From an uncultured Eubacterium sp. (GTDB lineage: Bacteria > Bacillota_A > Clostridia > Lachnospirales > Lachnospiraceae): DNA of 33,333 nt. Shown piece by piece: positions 1-8,391 of this stretch (positions are counted from its first letter, which is position 1; each line of letters begins with the position of its first letter). A model generated the notes under the pieces. The model was given only the letters and a program-made list of their open reading frames with translations. It was not told the origin of the DNA and made no database searches. The translations under genes were made by a program, and so were the position numbers. The DNA lies in NCBI GenBank assembly GCA_948759685.1, contig CAQBGY010000009.1:1-33333 (forward strand), read 5' to 3'.

Positions 1-16
1 TTGCGACAGCTTGTCT

Positions 17-45
17 AATATATCATAACCTCTGTTTTGTGTCAA
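17..45 (-). promoter_or_regulatory. Strong sigma-A promoter reading left, out of the window
   Basis: On the minus strand a perfect -35 TTGACA (40-45) is separated by 17 bp from a -10 TATATT (17-22). It fires leftward, so the transcribed gene lies outside the window. It is downstream of the tRNA-Ser(GGA) gene on the same strand, so it may start another stable-RNA or protein transcript. Confidence 0.6.
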
Positions 46-92
46 CAACTTTTTTGAACTTTTTTAAAAGTTTTTAAAGAAGCTTTTCAAAC

Positions 93-180
93 GGAGAAGG
101 AGGGATTTGAACCCTCGCGCCGCTATTAACGACCTACTCCCTTTCCAGGGGAGCCCCTTCAGCCACTTGGGTACTTCTCC
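93..180 (-). tRNA. tRNA-Ser (anticodon GGA)
   Basis: The reverse complement folds as a class II tRNA of 88 nt. The acceptor arms GGAGAAG and CTTCTCC pair, the anticodon stem CTCCC/GGGAG encloses the loop CTGGAAA with anticodon GGA, a long variable arm follows, and the T-loop is the usual GGTTCAAATCC. It decodes UCC and UCU. CCA is not encoded. A second tRNA-Ser gene lies 72 bp upstream on the same strand. Confidence 0.95.
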
Positions 181-215
181 AAGTAGTTGACTTCTTTTTT
201 ACTTATAAAAAATAT

Positions 216-243
216 ATATTATTATTCAACCAAGAATAAACAA
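216..243 (-). promoter_or_regulatory. Possible promoter for tRNA-Ser(GGA)
   Basis: In the spacer between the two tRNA genes the minus strand has TTGTTT (238-243), 16 bp, then TAATAT (216-221). That would start transcription about 30 nt before the tRNA. The -35 is a moderate match, so co-transcription with the upstream tRNA-Ser(UGA) is equally possible. Confidence 0.35.
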
Positions 244-252
244 TATATAAGC

Positions 253-336
253 GGAGAAGGTGGGATTCGAACCCACGGTGGGACTAACCACACCGGTTTT
301 CAAGACCGGCACCATAAACCACTCGGACACCTCTCC
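253..336 (-). tRNA. tRNA-Ser (anticodon TGA)
   Basis: The reverse complement folds as a class II tRNA. Acceptor arms GGAGAGG and CTTCTCC pair with one G-U, the anticodon stem CCGGT/ACCGG encloses CTTGAAA with anticodon TGA, and the T-arm loop GTTCGAATC is canonical. It decodes UCA and other UCN codons. CCA is not encoded. Its own promoter lies at 366-394. Confidence 0.95.
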
Positions 337-365
337 GTGACACGTCTTTTGTGACGTGCTTGACT

Positions 366-394
366 ATATTATCACTATTTTTTTTCACTGTCAA
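366..394 (-). promoter_or_regulatory. Sigma-A promoter of the tRNA-Ser genes
   Basis: On the minus strand a consensus TTGACA (389-394), a 17-bp spacer and TAATAT (366-371) lie about 30 bp before the 5' end of tRNA-Ser(UGA). A short inverted repeat (cacgtc at 341-346, gacgtg at 353-358) lies between the -10 and the tRNA 5' end and may be part of the leader. Confidence 0.65.
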
Positions 395-413
395 CAATTT
401 TTTTACATTTTTT

Positions 414-553
414 ACAACAGTTCAGCCATGCACAGAAAAATATAGACTCACAAGGACTGCTTGCAGGACTTTGAGTCCTTATTTTTCTGTATATGGTGAG
501 CCATAAAAGCGAGAAGAAGCGCAGCGGATTCGAGCTTTTGGCTGAACTGTTGT
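414..553. repeat. 140-bp nested palindromic element next to ispD
   Basis: A perfect 15-bp inverted repeat, acaacagttcagcca (414-428) and its complement (539-553), bounds the element. Inside are an 11-bp hairpin (432-442 with 480-490) enclosing aaggact/agtcctt (452-458 with 474-480), and a third stem formed by agccataaaagc (499-510) and gcttttggct (534-543), whose loop is noticeably more GC-rich than the surroundings. The element ends 3 bp before the stop codon of ispD. There is no T-tract on the ispD side, so it is not a plain terminator. It resembles a miniature or REP-like element, but no second copy was seen in this window. Confidence 0.6.
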
Positions 554-556
554 GTC

Positions 557-1240
557 TTATTGTTTCAACAGCGATTCTGCAACCAAAATATCTTCCGGGG
601 TTGTTATCTTAATATTAGAATAATTTCCTTCCACAAACTTTACTTTATGGTTTGTAAACTGCTCAACCACCATGGCATCATCAGTAATATTGTCAAAATC
701 ACTTTTCTGCATTTTATCATATGCAGTTTTTACCAATTCATACATAAAACTCTGAGGAGTCTGTGTAATCCACAAACAATTCCTATTCAGAGTATCAATT
801 ACTATCTTATTATCATTAATAATTTTAATGGTATCTTTTACCGGCATCCCAGCAACACATGCGCCATCCTTTATTGCACCTTCTATACACCGCTCTATGA
901 TGTCCTGCGAGATTAACGGTCTTGCCCCATCATGTATTAATACAATATCTCCCGTGACTTTCCCCAGTCCATTGTATACCGACTCATAACGTTCTTTTCC
1001 ACCAGCCACAATATCCGTTACTTTCTCAAATCCATATCGCTCAACAATCTCTTTTTTACAATATTCAATATCTTCTTTCCCAGTAACCAGAATAATCTGA
1101 TCAACACCGTATTCTTCAAATGCAAAAAGGGAATACCACAAAATCGGTTTTCCCTTTAGTTCCATAAACTGTTTTTTTGTACTACTCTTCATACGGCTGC
1201 CACTGCCTGCTGCCAGTACTATCGCTGTCACTTTTCTCAT
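557..1240 (-). CDS. ispD: 2-C-methyl-D-erythritol 4-phosphate cytidylyltransferase
   Basis: This enzyme transfers CMP from CTP to MEP, the third step of the non-mevalonate isoprenoid pathway, in the cytoplasm. The protein (about 227 residues, normal for the family) shows the nucleotide-binding start VTAIVLAAGSGSRM with the following KKQF lysines, the AGGKERYESV segment, HDGARPL, TQTPQSF and a C-terminal TDDAMVVE plus IKITTPEDI. An ATG four codons further upstream (1252) is also open, but the inner ATG at 1240 has GGAGAGAG just before it and fits the family's usual N-terminus. It follows tsaD by under 30 bp and is probably the last gene of that transcript; the palindromic element at 414-553 lies directly after its stop. 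Confidence 0.95.
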   Translation of the reverse strand: MRKVTAIVLAAGSGSRMKSSTKKQFMELKGKPILWYSLFAFEEYGVDQIILVTGKEDIEYCKKEIVERYGFEKVTDIVAGGKERYESVYNGLGKVTGDIVLIHDGARPLISQDIIERCIEGAIKDGACVAGMPVKDTIKIINDNKIVIDTLNRNCLWITQTPQSFMYELVKTAYDKMQKSDFDNITDDAMVVEQFTNHKVKFVEGNYSNIKITTPEDILVAESLLKQ

Positions 1241-1268
1241 ATCTCTCTCCATTAATACAAATCCTTTA

Positions 1269-2288
1269 TTATCTTTCCCCTAATTTCAAATTTGGTATAG
1301 CATTTAAATCCCATCCATGCCTTACACCATTCATATATTCATAATACGCTGCCGAACCAATCATCACTGCATTATCTGTACACAAAACAGGAGATGGATG
1401 ATAAAATTCAATTTGTCTTTTTTTGCATTCTTCCTGAAATGCTTTTCGAATGGCTGTATTAGAAGCCACTCCTCCCGCAATTGCCAGTTTTTTCATTCCT
1501 GTCTCTTCCATGGCAAGCATCGCTCTGGTAAGCAGTGTATCTACAACAGAATTCTGAAATGATGCCGCAATATCCGCAGGGTTGATTTCTTCACCTTTCA
1601 TCTGAGAGACATTCAACTGATTTAACACAGCAGACTTTAAGCCGCTGAAACTGAAATCATAGATACTGTCTGTAATTTTTGCTCTCGGAAATTCATAGGC
1701 ATGAGGATTTCCTTCCTTAGACACTCTGTCAATCTTCGGTCCACCCGGATATCCTAAACCTATCGCTCTTGCTACTTTATCAAACGCTTCTCCTGCTGCG
1801 TCATCTCTGGTTTTTCCCAAAATTCTATACTTGCCATAATCTTCAACCACTACAAGATGTGTATGCCCTCCCGAAACAACAAGGCATACAAATGGTGGTT
1901 CAAGTTCTTTATTTTCTACATAATTAGCACAAATATGTCCTTCGATATGATGTACTCCTACCAGTGGAATATTTTTTGCAAAACAGATTGCTTTGGCTTC
2001 TGCTACTCCTACCAACAGTGCTCCTACCAGTCCCGGCCCATAAGTAACTCCCACTGCATCAATATCGTCTAAAGTAACTTCTGCATCAGATAAAGCTTTC
2101 TCAATCACATGATTTATATTTTCAATATGCTTTCTTGAAGCAATTTCAGGTACAACTCCTCCATACAGTGTATGTAAATCAATCTGGGAAGATATCACAT
2201 TGGACAATACCTCTCTGCCATTTACAACAACTGCAGCTGCCGTTTCATCACAGGAACTTTCTATCGCTAATATTTTTACCTCTTTCAA
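1269..2288 (-). CDS. tsaD: tRNA N6-adenosine threonylcarbamoyltransferase TsaD
   Basis: TsaD transfers the threonylcarbamoyl group to A37 of tRNAs that read ANN codons, working in a complex with TsaB and TsaE, both encoded in this cluster. The 339-residue length is typical. Visible family marks are the N-terminal [10 protein letters not shown], the metal-binding HHIEGH (H114 and H118), SGGHTHL near 139-145, the AGGVASN ASKHA-type nucleotide loop and CTDNAVMI near the C-terminus. The start codon is TTG at 2288 with GAGGTG five bases upstream; no better ATG precedes the conserved N-terminus. It lies 14 bp after rnz. Confidence 0.97.
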   Translation of the reverse strand: MKEVKILAIESSCDETAAAVVVNGREVLSNVISSQIDLHTLYGGVVPEIASRKHIENINHVIEKALSDAEVTLDDIDAVGVTYGPGLVGALLVGVAEAKAICFAKNIPLVGVHHIEGHICANYVENKELEPPFVCLVVSGGHTHLVVVEDYGKYRILGKTRDDAAGEAFDKVARAIGLGYPGGPKIDRVSKEGNPHAYEFPRAKITDSIYDFSFSGLKSAVLNQLNVSQMKGEEINPADIAASFQNSVVDTLLTRAMLAMEETGMKKLAIAGGVASNTAIRKAFQEECKKRQIEFYHPSPVLCTDNAVMIGSAAYYEYMNGVRHGWDLNAIPNLKLGER

Positions 2289-2302
2289 AATAACACCTCT
2301 AC

Positions 2303-3211
2303 TTAATCCTCGAACCGTAAATCTACAGACATTCCATCTTTCCCTGCCTTTGCGTTCGGAAAAATCTCCGTTACCTCATCCATATAGAGCCATGGTTTCA
2401 CCAGTGACGGACTGTAATGAGTCAGCCACATTTCTTTTGGTGCCGCTGTCTTTGCAATCGTAGCAGCCTCTTTGAATGTCATATGTTTATGTTCTATCGC
2501 CTTAGCTTCTTTATCAGGTTCACCATACATTCCCTCACAAATAAACAAGTCTGCCCCTGCTGCTGCGGTAACAATAGAGTCCACAGGTCTGGTATCTGTA
2601 GAATATGTTACCTTTAATCCCTTTCGTGGTGCACCCATAACCATATCAGGAGTATAAAGATTGCCCTCCCATTCCACAGTCTCACCTTTTTGCAGAACAC
2701 TCCACTTATTAATAGGAATATCTAATTTCTTTGCTTTTTCTGCATCAAACTTTCCACTTCTGTCTATTTCAATAGAATATCCATAACAGGTAACGTTATG
2801 TTTTACCTTAAATGCATTAATTCTATATTCCTCAAATTGAATCGTCTGTGTATTATCATTTAATTCAATAAAATGAATTTCAAAAGGAAGTTCCGGTGCA
2901 ATCGTTCTTAAAGAATTCACCACACGTTCTAGCCCCTTTGGTCCAATCATGGTAAGTGGTTCTGTTCTCTCTGCATTTCCCATGGTTAACAATAACCCAG
3001 GCAGACCACTAATATGATCTGCATGGTAATGTGTAATACAAATGACATCAATCGGCTTAAAGGTCCAGCCTTTCTGCTTAATCGCAACCTGAGTTCCTTC
3101 TCCACAATCGATTAATATATTACTTCCGTTATATCGACACATCAAAGATGTGAGCCATCTTCTTGGAAGAGGCATCATCCCTCCTGTACCTAATAAACAA
3201 ACATCTAACAT
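2303..3211 (-). CDS. rnz: Ribonuclease Z (tRNA 3' endonuclease)
   Basis: RNase Z is a zinc-dependent metallo-beta-lactamase-fold nuclease that trims the 3' end of tRNA precursors, especially those without encoded CCA, as for both tRNA genes in this window. The 302-residue protein has the diagnostic [14 protein letters not shown] motif (H61, H63, D65, H66) and DCGEGTQ (35-41); further ligands are expected in the HNVTCYGY and YSTDTRP segments, and the HKHMTF/LTHYSP histidines near the C-terminus. The ribosome site AGGAGG before the ATG lies in the gap after the small Cys-rich gene. It is co-directional with tsaD and probably co-transcribed. Confidence 0.95.
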   Translation of the reverse strand: MLDVCLLGTGGMMPLPRRWLTSLMCRYNGSNILIDCGEGTQVAIKQKGWTFKPIDVICITHYHADHISGLPGLLLTMGNAERTEPLTMIGPKGLERVVNSLRTIAPELPFEIHFIELNDNTQTIQFEEYRINAFKVKHNVTCYGYSIEIDRSGKFDAEKAKKLDIPINKWSVLQKGETVEWEGNLYTPDMVMGAPRKGLKVTYSTDTRPVDSIVTAAAGADLFICEGMYGEPDKEAKAIEHKHMTFKEAATIAKTAAPKEMWLTHYSPSLVKPWLYMDEVTEIFPNAKAGKDGMSVDLRFED

Positions 3212-3232
3212 TCCTGCCTCCTGGCGGGCAAC

Positions 3233-3472
3233 TTAAACGAATTCATTATAATCTGCTTCCTCAATAGGATATTCAAAACTTTTTATGATTTCATCATAGC
3301 AAGACTCGCATAAATCAAATTTATGTCTTCTTCCATCTTTGCCTGAAAAATAATCCCACCGATAGTCTACAGAAAAATTGCCCTCTCTTATTACTTCATT
3401 TTCAATCTTAATTTGTTTTCCACACTTATTACAATATAGCTCTGTTAAGCGTTCATCCTTATATACTCTCAT
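3233..3472 (-). CDS. Small Cys-rich protein, possible zinc ribbon
   Basis: A 79-residue protein of unknown function. It carries two CxxC pairs, YCNKCGK near residue 14 and LCESCYDE near residue 54, separated by about 40 residues, which is a zinc-ribbon arrangement. The C-terminus is acidic (EEADYNEF). A clear AGGAGGAAAGT ribosome site precedes the ATG. It sits between rimI and rnz in the tRNA-modification cluster with 21 bp to rnz, suggesting co-transcription. I do not recognise a named family. No membrane segment or signal is visible, so it is presumably cytoplasmic. Confidence 0.75.
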   Translation of the reverse strand: MRVYKDERLTELYCNKCGKQIKIENEVIREGNFSVDYRWDYFSGKDGRRHKFDLCESCYDEIIKSFEYPIEEADYNEFV

Positions 3473-3607
3473 ACTTTCCTCCTAATGCAAAGATCATTGT
3501 CACAATTTACATGACGTACTCGAAGTTATAACCATTTGTTAATAATTACGAAATATATATCATTTTACATTTTTACAGAAAAAAATAATAGTGGAAAGTA
3601 ATTCCCT

Positions 3608-4048
3608 TTATAGATTTTGTTTCCACATAATCAATGCGTTTTCTATTGGTTCTTTATAATAATTCTTTCTAATTCCTGCCTCACGAAATCCCATACTTTC
3701 ATATAAACGAATTGCTGCCACATTCGTTTCACGAACTTCTAATGTTACATTCCGTACCCCTCCGGACTTTGCCCAAGTGAGAATATATTCTAACATGGAC
3801 TGTGCAATATGCTGTCTTCTACATTCTTTTGAAACAGCAACATTAGAAATATCCGCCTCTTCTCCCATGAAATACATCCCCAAATAACCTGAAATCTTTC
3901 CTTCTTTCTCAGCTACAATAAATAATGTGTCTTTTCCTTTCAAAGAGCTTTCAAAAGATTCTTTCGACCAGGGTATGGAGAATATACTTTTTTCTAAATC
4001 ATATACCTGTCCCACATCTGCCAGTGTCATTTCTCTTATCTGAATCAT
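3608..4048 (-). CDS. rimI: Ribosomal-protein-S18-type alanine N-acetyltransferase (GNAT)
   Basis: A single-domain GNAT acetyltransferase of 146 residues, the usual RimI length. The acetyl-CoA-binding segment VSKECRRQHIAQSMLEY fits the R/Q-x-x-G/A loop (here with A in place of the usual second G), and LEVRETNVAAIRLYESMGFREAGIRKNYY is the hallmark RimI C-terminal stretch. RimI acetylates the N-terminal alanine of ribosomal protein S18 in enterobacteria; in Firmicutes it is usually encoded beside tsaB, as here. The gap to tsaB is 41 bp. Downstream, 135 bp without an evident gene separate it from the Cys-rich protein, and I saw no convincing terminator there. Confidence 0.9.
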   Translation of the reverse strand: MIQIREMTLADVGQVYDLEKSIFSIPWSKESFESSLKGKDTLFIVAEKEGKISGYLGMYFMGEEADISNVAVSKECRRQHIAQSMLEYILTWAKSGGVRNVTLEVRETNVAAIRLYESMGFREAGIRKNYYKEPIENALIMWKQNL

Positions 4049-4089
4049 GCCTGCACCATTCCTATATCTATAAACCTTATATTCTGTTT

Positions 4090-4803
4090 TTACTTATCCT
4101 GATTAGACATCTTCTCTTTTAATTCTCTTTCTGCCTGAGACAATCTCAGATATTCCGGCTTATGATCACCTGCATTTTCATATTTACCATCCTGAAAATA
4201 AATCTCAGCTAATGACGCCAAAGCAGATGCTTTGTGCCTGTTCATGGACGCTGGTGCATAATAATGTTCTGAACTCATCTTCGTCTCTATTGTTTCTTTT
4301 TGTGTATCAACACCATCTCCAAGAAACATTACCGGCATGCCGATTTTATCTAATTCATATATCAGCTCATCTATCATAATAATACACTGTTCTTTAATAG
4401 TTACCATCTCAGTACCATCAAAACGGTAAATTCCGGTATACACCTGTCCTCTTCTTGCATCCATAATAGGACAGACGATATACTGAGAAGAAAACATATT
4501 GTATGCGAGTGCATCCATTGTAGGAACATTGATAATTGGCTTATTTAATGCCAGACCAAAACCTTTCGCTGTGGCACTGCCGATTCTAAGCCCTGTATAA
4601 GAACCGGGACCTCCAGATATGGCAATGGCATCAATACTCTCCATTTCTAATTCAATTGTTTTACAAATCTCATCAATCATAGGCAGTAATGTCTGAGAAT
4701 GCGTTTTTTTATGATTAATTGTGTATTCTGCATTTAACACCCCATCTGTTGTGACTGCCACTGTTGCTACCATTGACGAACTGTCAATCGCTAATATTCT
4801 CAT
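4090..4803 (-). CDS. tsaB: tRNA threonylcarbamoyladenosine biosynthesis protein TsaB
   Basis: TsaB is the inactive TsaD paralogue that scaffolds the t6A-synthesising complex. The 237-residue protein begins with MRILAIDSSS and has the diagnostic AISGGPGSYTGLRIG (61-75) and PIMDARRGQVYTGIY. It lacks the metal-binding HxxxH of TsaD, as expected for TsaB. Its ATG overlaps the tsaE stop by four bases (ATGA), so the two are translationally coupled. Confidence 0.95.
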   Translation of the reverse strand: MRILAIDSSSMVATVAVTTDGVLNAEYTINHKKTHSQTLLPMIDEICKTIELEMESIDAIAISGGPGSYTGLRIGSATAKGFGLALNKPIINVPTMDALAYNMFSSQYIVCPIMDARRGQVYTGIYRFDGTEMVTIKEQCIIMIDELIYELDKIGMPVMFLGDGVDTQKETIETKMSSEHYYAPASMNRHKASALASLAEIYFQDGKYENAGDHKPEYLRLSQAERELKEKMSNQDK

Positions 4804-5255
4804 ATACTCTCTCCTGTATTATCTATGCTTTCATATCCATTGAGCGTAATCCTGCGATAATTCAATCCTTTTTCCAGATTCTTTTCTATGATTACTTTAA
4901 CTGCCTCTTTGGGAATCAATTCATCAATTAATTTCGACCATTCAATCAGACAGACCCCTTCACCAAAAAAGTATTCTTCATAACCAATCTCATACATCTC
5001 CTCCGGGTCTCCGATTCTATATACATCAAAATGATATAGTGGTATTCTTCCCTCGTCATATATCTGTACAATCGTAAATGTAGGGCTGTTGACGCTCTCC
5101 TCAATGTTTAATCCATCTGCAAATCCTTGCGTAAAGACAGTCTTCCCTACACCCAGGTCTCCATCCAGACAAAAAATCTGCCCGGGTTTCGCACCTCTGC
5201 CTAATTGTCTGCCCAATTCAAATGTCTCTTCTTCTGACATTGTTTCAAAAATCAT
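4800..5255 (-). CDS. tsaE: tRNA threonylcarbamoyladenosine biosynthesis ATPase TsaE
   Basis: A P-loop ATPase that energises the TsaBD complex for t6A formation. The 151-residue protein carries Walker A GDLGVGKT at 32-39, the SPTFTIVQIY strand, HFDVYRI and LIEWSKL, all typical of TsaE. It is the first gene of the tsaE-tsaB-rimI set. A GGAGG-like site precedes the ATG. I could not pick out a convincing promoter in the 120 bp upstream. Confidence 0.95.
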   Translation of the reverse strand: MIFETMSEEETFELGRQLGRGAKPGQIFCLDGDLGVGKTVFTQGFADGLNIEESVNSPTFTIVQIYDEGRIPLYHFDVYRIGDPEEMYEIGYEEYFFGEGVCLIEWSKLIDELIPKEAVKVIIEKNLEKGLNYRRITLNGYESIDNTGESI

Positions 5256-5308
5256 ATTGCCTCCATGAGCTTTTTTAATTCATTTTTTTAGAAATTTCCT
5301 AGTATATT

Positions 5309-5355
5309 AAAAGTAGGAATACTGCTCACTCTGATAAGTATAAACAATATTCCTA
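5309..5355 (-). terminator. Possible terminator of the riboflavin operon
   Basis: After the ribU stop the minus strand has taggaata (5348-5355) pairing with tattccta (5314-5321), a 26-nt loop, then CTTTT. The stem is short and the T-run imperfect, so this is a moderate call; it sits in the right place, between ribU and tsaE. Confidence 0.4.
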
Positions 5356-5375
5356 TGTTTTTCAAATGCTATTCT

Positions 5376-5987
5376 TTATTTTTTATTTCCAATACCTTTG
5401 ATAAATGTACTTATCCTCTTATAAACAAGAGCTGTAATCAAACTGTCAATAATTCCTTTTACAATATTAAATGGAGCCACACAAATTAATACAAATGTCC
5501 ATTTATTGGAAATTAACGGATTTATCTTTGCTCCCATATCAAGAATTAGATCTAAAGGCATACCAAATGCTTTCACATAAAACGGAATTAAAATTGCGTA
5601 ATTAATAACAACACCAGCCACAGCCATAAGCATTGTTCCTGTCGCAATACCTATTAATGCAGATTTTTTTGTTTTATTTTTCTTATAAATAACACCTGCC
5701 GGCACTATAAAGCAGCAGCCTATTATAAAATTCGCAAGTTCTCCAACATATGCTGTATCTGTCCCTCTGATAAGCAGAGTCAGCAATATTTTCACCGCCT
5801 CAATAATCACACCCGCCACTGGTCCCATAATAAACGAGCCTATCAACACCGGAATTTCACTCAAATCTATCTCATAAAAAGAAGGAGCTATAAACGGCAA
5901 CGGAAATTCTAAAAGCATTAACACTGCTGCTAATGCTGAAAATATAGCCATCAGTACCAGATTCTTTGTTGCAAATATTTTCTTCAT
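5376..5987 (-). CDS. ribU: ECF transporter riboflavin-binding S component RibU
   Basis: An integral membrane protein of about 203 residues with six predicted membrane segments, the size of ECF S components. Residue pattern FPLPFI..SFYEIDLSEIPVLIGSFIMGP, VANFI-like ELANFIIG, and C-terminal PFNIVKGIIDSLI match Bacillus RibU (YpaA) as I remember it. It captures riboflavin and works with a shared EcfAA'T energising module, which is not in this window. An upstream in-frame ATG exists at 6011, but the ATG at 5987 has AAAGGAG eight bases before it. That start shares its A with the stop of the HAD gene (TAATG), so the two are translationally coupled. It is the last gene of the FMN-riboswitch-controlled operon. 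Confidence 0.9.
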   Translation of the reverse strand: MKKIFATKNLVLMAIFSALAAVLMLLEFPLPFIAPSFYEIDLSEIPVLIGSFIMGPVAGVIIEAVKILLTLLIRGTDTAYVGELANFIIGCCFIVPAGVIYKKNKTKKSALIGIATGTMLMAVAGVVINYAILIPFYVKAFGMPLDLILDMGAKINPLISNKWTFVLICVAPFNIVKGIIDSLITALVYKRISTFIKGIGNKK

Positions 5988-6673
5988 TATTTGTTCTCCT
6001 TTGTTTCGCACATATATTCTCTTAGCATTTTAATTTTATCAGGTAAGTCATTAATTGAATGAATTACTTCATCTGCCCCCTGTAATTCTCCATCTTCCCC
6101 AAATCCGTATAGACAACCTATAAATTTTGCACCACATGCTCTTGCACAATCAAAATCACTATCCCTGTCACCAATAACAATGAACTCTCCAGGATTTTCT
6201 TTTCTCACTGTTTTTATAATTTCTGTTTTGGGTGCAAAGTCAAAAGTCTCACAATCATAAAATTTAGAAAACCATTGTGCCATGGAAAACTGTTTCCAAT
6301 TCACCTCTTTATAGGCTGTTTTACAATTACTCAAAACCACCATATTATAACCCATTTTTTTAAGTTCGTCCAATACAAAATCAGTTCCTTTGTACCATGA
6401 TGCTTTATTGTTTATAATCTGTTCCACCATGGACGCCCCTATAATATTTTCGGCTTTCTCTTTAATATCTGCTGGAAGTCCCGGTTGAAACGAATTCCAC
6501 ATCTCTTTACTGTTCATTCCAAGCCATCCCGAAATCCTCTCTGTTGAAACAGACTGTTCTGCCACGTGTCCTTCAGATACAAGCCATTGATAACACTGGC
6601 GAAAAGCTCTTTCATAAATCCTGAGTGTATTATGAAGTGTTCCGTCATAATCAAACACTAATGTAATGTCCAT
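5987..6673 (-). CDS. HAD-superfamily phosphatase within the riboflavin operon
   Basis: A 228-residue HAD hydrolase with all four motifs: nucleophile DYDGT (D8, D10), motif II LSN (S115), a motif III lysine in the APKTEII segment (K149) and GDRDSDFDCA (D169 region, D173). The helical insert between motifs I and II makes it a C1-cap, phosphoglycolate-phosphatase-like member. It starts one base after the ribH stop and its own stop overlaps the ribU start. In riboflavin synthesis the phosphate of ARPP must be removed before RibH acts, and in other bacteria HAD enzymes do this. The position makes that role, or FMN phosphatase, a reasonable inference; substrate specificity cannot be read from the sequence. 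Confidence 0.9.
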   Translation of the reverse strand: MDITLVFDYDGTLHNTLRIYERAFRQCYQWLVSEGHVAEQSVSTERISGWLGMNSKEMWNSFQPGLPADIKEKAENIIGASMVEQIINNKASWYKGTDFVLDELKKMGYNMVVLSNCKTAYKEVNWKQFSMAQWFSKFYDCETFDFAPKTEIIKTVRKENPGEFIVIGDRDSDFDCARACGAKFIGCLYGFGEDGELQGADEVIHSINDLPDKIKMLREYMCETKENK

Positions 6674-6674
6674 T

Positions 6675-7148
6675 TTACATCTGCTCCATCAAATTTACCA
6701 TTTCTATCGCCGACAAAGCACAGTCATAACCTTTATTTCCTGCTTTACTTCCTGCCCGTGCAATTGCCTGTTCAATATTTTCAGTAGTTATCACACCAAA
6801 CAATACCGGAACTCCTGTGTTAAGCCCAACCTGAGCAACACCTTTTGATACTTCATTGCATACATAGTCATAATGCGTTGTATCACCACGGATCACGGCT
6901 CCTACACAGATGACTGCATCATATTTTCCGGACTGCGCCATTTTTGATGCAACAACAGGAATTTCGAATGCACCCGGAACCCATGCTGCTGTAATATTAT
7001 TCTCTTCTACACCATGACGAACCAGTCCGTCTACTGCGCCACCCAGAAGTTTATTTACAATAATCTCATTAAATCTGGCTGCTACAATCCCCACTTTCAT
7101 TCCTTCTTTTGCTACAACTTTTCCTTCTAATAACTGAATATTCTTCAT
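6675..7148 (-). CDS. ribH: 6,7-dimethyl-8-ribityllumazine synthase
   Basis: RibH condenses 5-amino-6-ribitylaminouracil with dihydroxybutanone phosphate to lumazine, the penultimate step of riboflavin synthesis, in an icosahedral or pentameric capsid-like assembly. The 157-residue length is typical. Marks are VAARFNE (22-28), PGAFEIP (58-64), and [12 protein letters not shown] with the catalytic H92. AGGAGG precedes the ATG. It lies 20 bp after ribBA and one base before the HAD phosphatase. Confidence 0.97.
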   Translation of the reverse strand: MKNIQLLEGKVVAKEGMKVGIVAARFNEIIVNKLLGGAVDGLVRHGVEENNITAAWVPGAFEIPVVASKMAQSGKYDAVICVGAVIRGDTTHYDYVCNEVSKGVAQVGLNTGVPVLFGVITTENIEQAIARAGSKAGNKGYDCALSAIEMVNLMEQM

Positions 7149-7168
7149 TTCTTTTCCTCCTGATTCAT

Positions 7169-8380
7169 TTATAAATTTATTTTGTTAAATATATGTCCCA
7201 TTTTCTGCTGCTTGGTCTTCATATATCTAAAATCATACTGCTGAGGTGCAATCTCAATAGGCACTCTCTCTTTAATTGTCAATCCAAATCCTTCAAGTCC
7301 ATATATTTTGTCCGGATTGTTTGTCAATAAGCGCAGTGACTTCACTCCCAGGTCCGATAAAATTTGTGCACCTACCCAATATTCTCTCAAATCTGCATCA
7401 AATCCAAGTTCAATATTTGCTTCTACAGTATCCAGTCCTTTTTCCTGTAATTCGTATGCCTTTAATTTATTTATCAGTCCAATGCCTCTGCCTTCCTGAC
7501 GCATGTATAAAAGGACACCTCTGCCTTCTTCTTCAATCTGCTGCATAGCACTCTGCAGCTGTTCCCCACAGTCACACCGTCTAGAACCAAATGTATCACC
7601 GGTAAGACATTCTGAATGCACACGGCAAAGCACATCTTCTCCATCACCAATATCTCCTTTTACGAGTGCCACATGATGTTCTCCCGTAATATCATTCACA
7701 TATCCATATACTTGAAAATCACCATATAAAGTAGGCATCTTCGCACTTGCTTCCTGAACAACATGTTTCTCATGTATACGACAGTAATCCTGAAGTTCTT
7801 TGATTGTAATAAACTTTAAATGATACTTTTCTGCCAGTTCCCACAATTTCGGTGTCCGCATCATTGTTCCGTCATCTTCCATAATTTCACAACAAATTCC
7901 ACATTCTTTGAGTCCTGCTAATCTCATCAGATCTACTGTTGCCTCAGTGTGTCCGTTTCTTACAAGAACTCCACCCTTTCTTGCTACCAATGGGAATACA
8001 TGTCCCGGTCTTCTTAAATCCTCAGGTTTTGTATTATCATCTACACACTTCATCATTGTATAAGAACGCTCTGCCGCTGAAATTCCGGTTGTTGTATCCA
8101 CATGATCTATGGAAACCGTAAATGCCGTACCATGATTATCAGTGTTTTCTGATACCATCTGTGGCAGTCCAAGTTTTGCTGCCATCCCGGCGCTCAAAGG
8201 AGTACAGATAAGACCTTTGGCATGACATGCCATAAAGTTGATATTCTCCTGCGTCGCAAATTCAGCCGCACAAATCATATCACCTTCATTTTCTCTATCT
8301 TCGTCATCTGTTACAAGAATAATTTTTCCTTTTCTTAAATCGTCCAATGCCTCTTCAATTGTATTATATTGATAATTCAT
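7169..8380 (-). CDS. ribBA: Bifunctional 3,4-dihydroxy-2-butanone-4-phosphate synthase / GTP cyclohydrolase II
   Basis: A 403-residue fusion that makes both precursors of riboflavin. Residues 1-200 are the DHBP synthase with the acidic metal site [10 protein letters not shown] (25-34), [11 protein letters not shown] and RRPGHVFPL plus GHTEATVDL. Residues from about 205 are GTP cyclohydrolase II with zinc ligands C258, C269 and C271 in [17 protein letters not shown] and the [11 protein letters not shown] loop. Both halves look intact, so neither activity appears lost, unlike some RibBA proteins. GAGGAGG lies five bases before the ATG. It is the third gene of the operon, 11 bp after ribE. Confidence 0.97.
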   Translation of the reverse strand: MNYQYNTIEEALDDLRKGKIILVTDDEDRENEGDMICAAEFATQENINFMACHAKGLICTPLSAGMAAKLGLPQMVSENTDNHGTAFTVSIDHVDTTTGISAAERSYTMMKCVDDNTKPEDLRRPGHVFPLVARKGGVLVRNGHTEATVDLMRLAGLKECGICCEIMEDDGTMMRTPKLWELAEKYHLKFITIKELQDYCRIHEKHVVQEASAKMPTLYGDFQVYGYVNDITGEHHVALVKGDIGDGEDVLCRVHSECLTGDTFGSRRCDCGEQLQSAMQQIEEEGRGVLLYMRQEGRGIGLINKLKAYELQEKGLDTVEANIELGFDADLREYWVGAQILSDLGVKSLRLLTNNPDKIYGLEGFGLTIKERVPIEIAPQQYDFRYMKTKQQKMGHIFNKINL

Positions 8381-8391
8381 ATGAACCTCCT

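Noticed and set aside
93..336. Functional link between the two tRNA-Ser genes and the t6A cluster
   Set aside because: t6A is placed on tRNAs reading ANN codons. These two read UCN codons, so proximity to tsaD, tsaB and tsaE is not evidence of a substrate relationship.
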